Source: Pycnococcus provasolii
Lineage: Eukaryota; Chlorophyta; Pseudoscourfieldiophyceae; Pseudoscourfieldiales
Direction of reading: 5' to 3'
Assembly: GCA_049487715.1 (NCBI GenBank)
Contig: CP150580.1
Coordinates: forward strand, 458,244-522,243
DNA: 64,000 bases
Shown: piece after piece, positions 58,255-64,000 of the stretch
How positions within the stretch are numbered: the stretch's first letter is position 1
Layout: every line of letters starts with the position of its first letter
Notes under the pieces: generated by a model
Databases searched by the model: none
Seen by the model: the letters and a program-made list of their open reading frames with translations, nothing else
Told to the model about the DNA's origin: nothing
Position numbers and translations under genes: made by a program

Positions 58255-61224
58255 TTACAAAGTGTAGTGTGCAAGCGCGCTATTGCTGCGACGCTGTGGT
58301 GATTTGGGCGTCAGCGTGGGTAACATAAGCTCCGTCCTTGCCCGCATGTGTTGGGAAGGCGTGCGGCTAAACGGCGATACGACTTTGCGCGCAACTGACA
58401 CATCAGGGGACGTGCGCGCGGTGAACCGTGTGATCGATCTCGCGTACTCGTCATATTTGCCACGAAGCATGTTTTCGATCGTCTGGCACACGTGTGAGCG
58501 ACGCAGCTCCATGCCAAAGTTAAACTCTTCCTGGCGCAGCTCAGCTGTGGGGGATCTCGCATCCTCACGGCTGTGCAATGGCGAGTGCGATGGACTGCTC
58601 ACGTAGAGTGGTGCGGGCCGCACTCGACTTCGATGATTCCTTGGCGATGGCGAACGTGATCGATGCGGGGACGGCGATCGCGATTTCGTGTCCTGTGCAA
58701 GCTGCGCGACGCGAAGGTCACGATACGTCATCTTTGGCAGAGGTGGAGAACTATCCTGGATCCCTCCTCCTCCTGCTCGGAGTGCACCACTGCCACCGAA
58801 CATTCTGTTTCGTCCTCCATCTGATCCTCCCGGCGCCACGCCAATATGTGACGCGCCGCCTTTACCGAGCGATCCGGCGCCAGTGGCATCATACCATGGA
58901 AGGTTGCGTGACTCACCGTGACGTTCTGCATGACCTGGCCCGAGGAAACCTGGCCAAGTGACATCGCCTCCTCCTCCTGCTCGGAGTGCACCACTGCCAC
59001 CGAACATTCTGTTTCGTCCTCCATCTGATCCTCCCGGCGCCACGCCAATATGTGACGCGCCGCCTTTACCGAGCGATCCGGCGCCAGTGGCATCATACCA
59101 TGGAAGGTTGCGTGACTCACCGTGACGTTCTGCATGACCTGGCCCGAGGAAACCTGGCCAAGTAACATCGCCCATTGCTCCAGGATCACGCCATCCGGTG
59201 TATGGGGAACGCCACTCGTGTTGTCGAGATGAATGTGGATTTCCGCCACGTTCGTCGCCGTAGCTGATTGGTCTTCCATTTTCGTCAAACAATGGTCGTC
59301 CGCTCTCGTCGTACAGCGCGCGTCCGTTCTCGTCGTAGAACCGGCCGTCCGCGCCACGGCGAAGTGGCGTATCATTCGGCGGAGGTCCACCGTAACGCAG
59401 TGGCGCGCCGTCCTTGTCGAAAAGTGGTCGTCCGTACTCGTCGTACAGCGCACGTCCATTCTCGTCGTAGAACCGGCCGTCCGCGCCACATCGAAGAGGC
59501 ATATCGTTTGGCGGCGGACCACCATACCGCAGCGGCTTACCATTTTCGTCAAAAAGCGGTCGTCCGTACTCGTCGTACAGCGCACGTCCGTTCTCGTCGT
59601 AGAACCGGCCGTCCTCACCGCATCTTAGCGGCGTATCATCAGGCGGCGGGCCACCATACCGCAGCGGCTTACCATTTTCGTCAAACAGTGGTCGTCCGTA
59701 CTCGTCGTACAGCGCTCGTCCGGTCTCATCGTACAGCGCACGTCCGTTCTCGTCGTAGAACCGGCCGTCCGCGCCACATCGCAGAGGCATATCGTTTGGC
59801 GGCGGACCACCATACCGCAGCGGCTTACCATTTTCGTCAAACAACGGTCGTCCGTACTCGTCGTACAGCGCACGTCCATTCTCGTCGTAGAACCGGCCGT
59901 CCGCGCCACATCGTAGAGGCGTATCATCAGGCGGCGGGCCACCGTAACGTAGTGGCGCGCCGTCCTTGTCGAAAAGCGGTCGTCCGTACTCGTCGTACAG
60001 CGCACGTCCATTCTCGTCGTAGAACCGGCCGTCCTCACCGCATCTTAGCGGCGTATCATCAGGCGGCGGGCCACCATACCGCAGCGGCTTACCATTTTCG
60101 TCAAAAAGCGGTCGTCCATACTCATCAACGAGATGGTGGCCGTCTTTCGAAATGTGAACAAGCCCAAACTCATCTTTGAAGCTTCCGTCGGCACGAAGGT
60201 AAATCTCCTGCCCGTCGCGGAAGTACCGCCCGTCGCCGTGCGTGATACCGTCCGATCCAATGTTGAGGTACTTGATGTTTTGGCCATGTTTGTCGTAGAT
60301 GGGACGGCCTCTGTCGTCAAAGTTCTTTCGTACGGCGCCGTGTTTCCCCGCGAGCACCTCGGTCGCTACTCTCTTTGCGACGGAGCGCACGCGGTTGCTC
60401 AAACTTCCGTCGGATAGCACTTCCCTCGTCTTACCGAGCATCACGTTTAAGAATGCAATGTATTCGCTCTTGCTCGTCGTGTTTGTCCAAAGGTCCGCAA
60501 GCTCAAAGATGGCGTCGAAGAAGAGACCTCGGTTGAGATGTGTTCCGTGCGAACTGTCCTGCATCCAGTCGTCGCATGCAGCCTTGATCATGTCCTCGCT
60601 GAAATGTCCACCGCCACCCGAGTCCGTGAGCACGCACTCGAGAGCAAGCGCCATGACGCAGTACATCTCACATCCTAGGAGGACGTGAGTTTTCCCCGCA
60701 AACTCATCCCACCACTGGTAGATGATTCGACCCACCTCAGCATCTGCTCGACACCTCCTTCGTTCTTTCAGGGCTTGTTTTGTGTACATAGCATTATCCC
60801 CCTCGTTCGTTGACTGGTGGGTTGAGACGCGTTGCACCTCTTGTGCTTGCTTGATGCGGCCATTTTCCATCTCGTCGACAAAGCTTTTCAAGGCAAAAGC
60901 GAGCTTTTGGACGGGACAAGTTGCACACCACGTGGCGCGAAGTTTAGCCTTAGCCGTTGCCAGCTTGCCGAACCCTCCGTTCGTGGACGTGTCTGTGACA
61001 GCAGAGGCGGCGGTGAGTGCCAATGCAGCCGCTTGTGCATTAATGTTCGGCATCAACAGCGACGCCCTGCGCCTATCTGCGCGCGACTTTCGTATGCGCA
61101 TGCGAAGCAGCCAACCTCTCGCGCTCGCCTGCAGCTTGAGCAAGTTGGCGAGTTTTGACGGGTCGTCGTCGTCGGGGCGTTGCGACGCCGAAGACGGTGT
61201 AGAAGTATGCGTGACTGACCACAT
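58255..61224 (-). CDS. Large IQ-motif and tandem-repeat protein of unknown function (989 aa)
   Basis: ATG 61224. Residues about 28-52 hold an IQ-like motif (LLKLQASARGWLLRMRIRKS). Residues about 90-330 are helical and unique (IYQWWDEFAGKTHVLLGCEM, FDAIFELADLWTNTTSKSEY). From about 325 the protein is built of D-x-x-G-x-x-[LI]-[FY] octads (FDDRGRPIYD). They become six near-perfect 44-residue units (DEYGRPLFDENGKPLRYGGP then PPDDTPLRCG and DGRFYDENGRALY), plus a partial seventh, at about 59240-60170. A second tandem repeat of 68 residues occurs twice (GDVTWPGFLGPGHAERHGES through RNRMFGGSGALRA). The C-terminus is Ser/Arg-rich with short helices. Repeats are nearly identical at DNA level. No known family; a structural or axonemal role is a guess. 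TTACA overlaps the stop region. Confidence 0.75.
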   Translation of the reverse strand: MWSVTHTSTPSSASQRPDDDDPSKLANLLKLQASARGWLLRMRIRKSRADRRRASLLMPNINAQAAALALTAASAVTDTSTNGGFGKLATAKAKLRATWCATCPVQKLAFALKSFVDEMENGRIKQAQEVQRVSTHQSTNEGDNAMYTKQALKERRRCRADAEVGRIIYQWWDEFAGKTHVLLGCEMYCVMALALECVLTDSGGGGHFSEDMIKAACDDWMQDSSHGTHLNRGLFFDAIFELADLWTNTTSKSEYIAFLNVMLGKTREVLSDGSLSNRVRSVAKRVATEVLAGKHGAVRKNFDDRGRPIYDKHGQNIKYLNIGSDGITHGDGRYFRDGQEIYLRADGSFKDEFGLVHISKDGHHLVDEYGRPLFDENGKPLRYGGPPPDDTPLRCGEDGRFYDENGRALYDEYGRPLFDKDGAPLRYGGPPPDDTPLRCGADGRFYDENGRALYDEYGRPLFDENGKPLRYGGPPPNDMPLRCGADGRFYDENGRALYDETGRALYDEYGRPLFDENGKPLRYGGPPPDDTPLRCGEDGRFYDENGRALYDEYGRPLFDENGKPLRYGGPPPNDMPLRCGADGRFYDENGRALYDEYGRPLFDKDGAPLRYGGPPPNDTPLRRGADGRFYDENGRALYDESGRPLFDENGRPISYGDERGGNPHSSRQHEWRSPYTGWRDPGAMGDVTWPGFLGPGHAERHGESRNLPWYDATGAGSLGKGGASHIGVAPGGSDGGRNRMFGGSGALRAGGGGDVTWPGFLGPGHAERHGESRNLPWYDATGAGSLGKGGASHIGVAPGGSDGGRNRMFGGSGALRAGGGGIQDSSPPLPKMTYRDLRVAQLAQDTKSRSPSPHRSRSPSPRNHRSRVRPAPLYVSSPSHSPLHSREDARSPTAELRQEEFNFGMELRRSHVCQTIENMLRGKYDEYARSITRFTARTSPDVSVARKVVSPFSRTPSQHMRARTELMLPTLTPKSPQRRSNSALAHYTL
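58764..59170. repeat. 204-nt tandem duplication coding for a 68-residue unit
   Basis: 58764-58966 is repeated at 58968-59170 with very few differences, in frame within the repeat protein. Confidence 0.85.
59240..60170. repeat. 132-nt coding tandem repeat (44-residue unit, six to seven copies)
   Basis: Near-identical 132-base units encode DEYGRPLF...DENGRALY. One unit has a 24-base internal extra copy (DETGRALY). Alternative variants (ENGKPLR/KDGAPLR, DDTP/NDMP) are shuffled between units. Confidence 0.88.
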
Positions 61225-61739
61225 GAGGCGCAGCAGCTATAGACGTTGGACACGCAGCGTGCACATGAGAGCGCGTCTTCACGTTTGCGCGTTTCCGTTT
61301 GCGCTCTTCGTCGCGTGCATCATCGTGCAAGTGGCGTTGTGGGTGGGTGGGGAGAGATGTGTGTGGAGGTTGTGTGCTTGACAAGGGAAACGGGAAGGGT
61401 AGGGAGGGGGTCACGGCATACCTACGATAGTCTAACTTGCTCGGTGCATCTTTCGTTGCGCTCGGGGAGGACTTCGAAGCTGTGGAAGAGAAGGAGAAGA
61501 CAGAACAAGGGTCCCGAGAAGATCAGAAGGGTAGGGGAGAGCTGGGCAGCCTACCCTTTTAGAGGCCAGTTATACCTTAGTCTATCGTAGGGTAGGCGAT
61601 AAGGTGACACTCCGGGCCCGTTAAGTAAAAATAGGGTAGACTTGCATGTCTTGTCCTGCGTGCCACAACGAGCGGAGGAGCGAGCCGTTGCCACGTCAAA
61701 GAAACGAGAAACGAGAACGTTACAAAACACCACGCAGCC
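61225..61739. other. Promoter region of the GH5-like gene with inverted repeats
   Basis: CCTACGATAGTCTA at 61421 and TAGTCTATCGTAGG at about 61579 form a nearly perfect inverted pair. GCCTACCCT (61549) and AGGGTAGGC (61588) form a 9-bp hairpin. No gene seen. Confidence 0.4.
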
Positions 61740-62846
61740 ATGGCGAAAACATGCTTCGGCCTGCGGGTGGCGGCAGCGGCGATGGCGGTCGCGGTGCTGC
61801 TCAACGCGGTGGAGGCAGCAAGGTTGTTGATGAAGGACACGCCGACGGCAAATGAGTGGGCGTCTGTGCGAGGTGTGAACTACGTCGTGTCCACGGCGAC
61901 CAACAGCGTGCAAATGTGGATTGAGTACGATCCGCGTTTGATTGAGCGCGAACTCGACCTTGCGACGGCACCGGTTCGCTTCAACGCCGTGCGTGTTTTC
62001 ATCCACGCTTACCCGTGGTTGGTTGGCGGCGACGCGCGTAAGGTCTTTCTATCGAACGTCGAGCACTTCTGCGCAGCAGCGGCGGCACGAAAGTTGAAGC
62101 CGCTCGTCGTTTTGTTTGACGACGACTTCATTGAGGTGGCAAAGACAGCTACTGAGGCTTTAGCGTACGTTCGCTCGGGAGCTTGGAAGGGTGCGGGCTG
62201 GATGACGAGCCCGGGTACTGGCCTAATCACCGAGGACGCGACAAAGTCGCCGGACGCGAAACCTAGCGGCGTTTCGTATCCACTCTGGGAAGCGTTTGCC
62301 ACGGACGTACTCGCGGCTGCGCGTCGGGGTGGTCCGCTGCTTGGCGTGGACCTTATGAATGAACCGCACCAATTACCCAACGTGACTGCGCCTTTCATCG
62401 CGAGAATGCAGTACGTCGTGGAGTCCACGACGGGTTTACCAACCACCGCCGACAGCTTCTGCGATGCTGATTTCTGCAGAGGAATTCCAAAAGGCCTTGA
62501 GCGTGTGGAGACAGGCGTGACCTATCACACTTACTGGCATTATCATCAGAACCTCGACTGCTTGAAAGCGAACGCGTCGTCTGAGGTGGCGGCGCACCAC
62601 GAGCAGATGGCCGAGCAAGGGAAGGAGCTCGCCGCGGCGTCGGGTAAGACGGACTTGATGGTTACGGAGTTTGGCATGGCAGGCTGCTACTGCTACGCCG
62701 CGCGCGCTCTCACCAAGGTTGGTGTTGGCTGGATCCTGTGGGGCTTAGTCGTCGGCTTCCCAGGTGCGTGGCAGTCCATGTACTACTCCAATGGGACAGC
62801 CGTCATATCAGCGGACGAGATCAAGTGCCTTCAGGAGCTCGAGTAA
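61740..62846 (+). CDS. Secreted GH5-like glycoside hydrolase
   Basis: 368 residues from ATG 61740, with a signal peptide (MAKTCFGLRVAAAAMAVAVL followed by LNAVEA). The TIM barrel starts RGVNYVVST. FNAVRVFIHAYPWLVG is strand 2. GVDLMNEPHQLPNV holds the acid/base Glu in the N-E-P motif, GVTYHTYWHYHQN is the substrate His/Tyr strand, and MVTEFGMAGC carries the nucleophile Glu in T-E-F-G. This pattern is that of clan GH-A, closest to GH5 cellulase/mannanase-type enzymes. Substrate (cellulose, mannan, or its own wall or scale polysaccharide) is unknown. It is the last complete gene before the telomere, about 0.9 kb from it. Confidence 0.75.
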   Translation: MAKTCFGLRVAAAAMAVAVLLNAVEAARLLMKDTPTANEWASVRGVNYVVSTATNSVQMWIEYDPRLIERELDLATAPVRFNAVRVFIHAYPWLVGGDARKVFLSNVEHFCAAAAARKLKPLVVLFDDDFIEVAKTATEALAYVRSGAWKGAGWMTSPGTGLITEDATKSPDAKPSGVSYPLWEAFATDVLAAARRGGPLLGVDLMNEPHQLPNVTAPFIARMQYVVESTTGLPTTADSFCDADFCRGIPKGLERVETGVTYHTYWHYHQNLDCLKANASSEVAAHHEQMAEQGKELAAASGKTDLMVTEFGMAGCYCYAARALTKVGVGWILWGLVVGFPGAWQSMYYSNGTAVISADEIKCLQELE

Positions 62847-63043
62847 AAACGGCGTATTGATTGAACGGCAGAAGGCTCTTGTTTTTACTTGCGGCGCGGT
62901 AGACGATGAAAACGCGGCGACACTGCACGCATGATTATTATTATTGAAGTACAGGTTAAGGCTCGGATAAATTTCAAAATCGTTGTTATTTTTAATATTG
63001 TATTGCTCAGATCTCAGCCGAAAACACTCCTTCTTACGCACCC

Positions 63044-63226
63044 TCAGCACTTCAAATTAAAAAACAAATTAGTGGGTTTGTCAGCCATCACCGTGGGCGG
63101 TAGTCCCAACGCGGCCTTCATTTCCTTCTTTGCCTTGGGCACGCTCGAATAATCGAACCCGTGCGCGTGTTCCACCACTTTGAGTCTTTGACGGTGTAAT
63201 GCACGGTAAATTTCTAAGGGTGCTCT
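63044..63226 (-). pseudogene. Subtelomeric C-terminal gene fragment
   Basis: An open frame without ATG near its start runs from just after a stop at about 63227 to a TGA at 63044. It encodes about 60 residues with credible coding composition: APLEIYRALHRQRLKVVEHA, HGFDYSSVPKAKKEMKAALG and LPPTVMADKPTNLFFNLKC. The upstream sequence toward the telomere is AT-rich and non-coding, so this looks like the 3' end of a gene broken by subtelomeric rearrangement, or a last exon of a gene with a distant start. Family not recognised. Confidence 0.35.
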
Positions 63227-63758
63227 TTATTATATCAAATAGTACTTAGTATTAGTTTATCACTTTCAAGGCACGTATTTATTTTGGAAAGCGTGATCCG
63301 TCGATTTCAATTAATCGAGATATCGTATCGATTGTCCCGACACATTACTTTGTAGGGATAAATCCCTACAAAATTGACTGTTTACGACATAATGTAGCGG
63401 GGCTACGCGTATCTTCTTTTCCCCACATTCCTGCTAAATGTCCATAATTTCCCGGCTTGCCGGGCAATTATCGCAAAGCGACCGTCAATTTATACACCAG
63501 GTCATCACGCAGACAATCACCCCACTGCAAGTAGACGTGATCGACAACGATAAAAAGAGAAGAACGGAATCAAGTATCTCATTAACAATTTAACCAACCT
63601 CGTGTCCTCGTGCCGCTAGTGAGTGCTTCGAATCAAACCTAACTGCCAAAAAAATGGCTGTTGTTATTGGCTTCGTTCTGCACGACACTGGCCGACGGTC
63701 GGCCGCATACCGGAGGCAAAAATGTTTTTCAACATGTGGGTCAAACTGCCAGCCTGGC
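63227..63758. other. AT-rich subtelomeric spacer with hairpins
   Basis: Lower GC than the rest of the window. It includes the near-perfect palindrome TTTGTAGGGATAAATCCC followed by TACAAA at 63349-63372, and CCCGGCTTGCCGGG at 63451-63464. No open frame of note. Confidence 0.5.
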
Positions 63759-63760
63759 AA

Positions 63761-63862
63761 TTAGGGTTACAATTAGGGTTACAATTAGGGTTACAATTAG
63801 GGTTACAATTAGGGTTACAATTAGGGTTACAATTAGGGTTAGGGTTAGGGTTAGGGTTACAA
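63761..63862 (+). repeat. Mixed telomere-proximal array of TTAGGG and TTACAA
   Basis: Six copies of the 12-mer TTAGGGTTACAA (63761-63832), four TTAGGG, then one TTACAA (63857-63862). Confidence 0.95.
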
Positions 63863-64000
63863 TTAGGGTTAGGGTTAGGGTTAGGGTTAGGGTTAGGGTT
63901 AGGGTTAGGGTTAGGGTTAGGGTTAGGGTTAGGGTTAGGGTTAGGGTTAGGGTTAGGGTTAGGGTTAGGGTTAGGGTTAGGGTTAGGGTTAGGGTTAGGG
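63863..64000 (+). repeat. Telomere, (TTAGGG)23
   Basis: Uninterrupted TTAGGG hexamers to the end of the window in the G-rich 5'->3' sense expected for a right chromosome end. Confidence 0.98.

Noticed and set aside
63700-64000. CRISPR-like array
   Set aside because: The regular repeats are telomeric hexamers and 12-mers without spacers, in a eukaryotic chromosome end.

Overview
The window is the right-hand end of a nuclear chromosome from a photosynthetic eukaryote, most likely a small flagellate green alga of the prasinophyte type. The evidence is as follows. The last 240 bases are telomere (TTAGGG)n. Genes are dense and mostly single-exon, and a few have short GT-AG introns near the start codon. 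TGTAA poly(A)-type signals, which are typical of chlorophytes, lie just after many stop codons. Encoded proteins include plastid or thylakoid products (one-helix LHC-like protein, ABA4-type carotenoid protein, triose-phosphate isomerase and 4-alpha-glucanotransferase with transit-peptide-like leaders). There is also an alpha-tubulin with Lys40, which suggests an axoneme. The species cannot be named from sequence alone.

Layout, left to right. 1-5.4 kb: the 5' end of a nuclear-type low-complexity protein running off the left edge, a small Cys-rich protein, a spliced plastid FHA-like protein and the VPS50/syndetin tethering subunit. 5.5-11.7 kb: a spliced pyruvate dehydrogenase E2-type protein with a degenerate active site, a circularly permuted family-5 solute-binding protein, a small basic protein, a one-helix LHC-like protein and an ABA4/DUF4281 protein. 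11.7-18.7 kb: a repeat-rich gap, an ARM/IQ protein, a GC-rich non-coding block, a frame-broken C1q-like membrane protein and a Deg/HtrA protease. 18.7-28 kb: a secreted sulfatase, an MS1/MMD1-like PHD protein, a lysine-rich lumen-type protein, a Ser-rich organellar protein and plastid TPI. 28.9-36.6 kb: a bromodomain protein with a frame change, a sialidase-like type II membrane protein, a TPR-Aha1 Hsp90 co-chaperone fusion and a SET methyltransferase. 37-46.3 kb: alpha-tubulin, a PfkB-family kinase lacking its usual catalytic Asp, a C-CAP/TPR protein, an F-box-like protein, a spliced four-EF-hand protein and mitochondrial uS9. 46.5-53.4 kb: a membrane-anchored double PstS-like phosphate-binding protein made by a 1.27-kb internal duplication, DDA1, GPN2 and a spliced unknown protein. 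53.8-62.9 kb: spliced plastid disproportionating enzyme (DPE1), ARPC2 divergent from a calponin/transgelin protein, a large tandem-repeat IQ protein and a GH5-like secreted glycosidase. 62.9-64 kb: AT-rich subtelomere with a gene fragment, hairpins, a TTAGGG/TTACAA mixed array and pure telomere.

Most genes are independent housekeeping loci, often in divergent or tightly convergent pairs. Several divergent promoters carry telomere-like TTAGGG/AAACCCT boxes. A subset encodes secreted or membrane-anchored ligand-binding and polymer-cleaving proteins (solute-binding, phosphate-binding, sulfatase, sialidase-like, GH5, C1q-like). This suggests a cell-surface nutrient-scavenging or recognition capacity, but that is inference. 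The most unusual items are the circularly permuted solute-binding protein, the E2-like protein whose catalytic motif is lost, the duplicated PstS-like protein and the 44-residue repeat protein.
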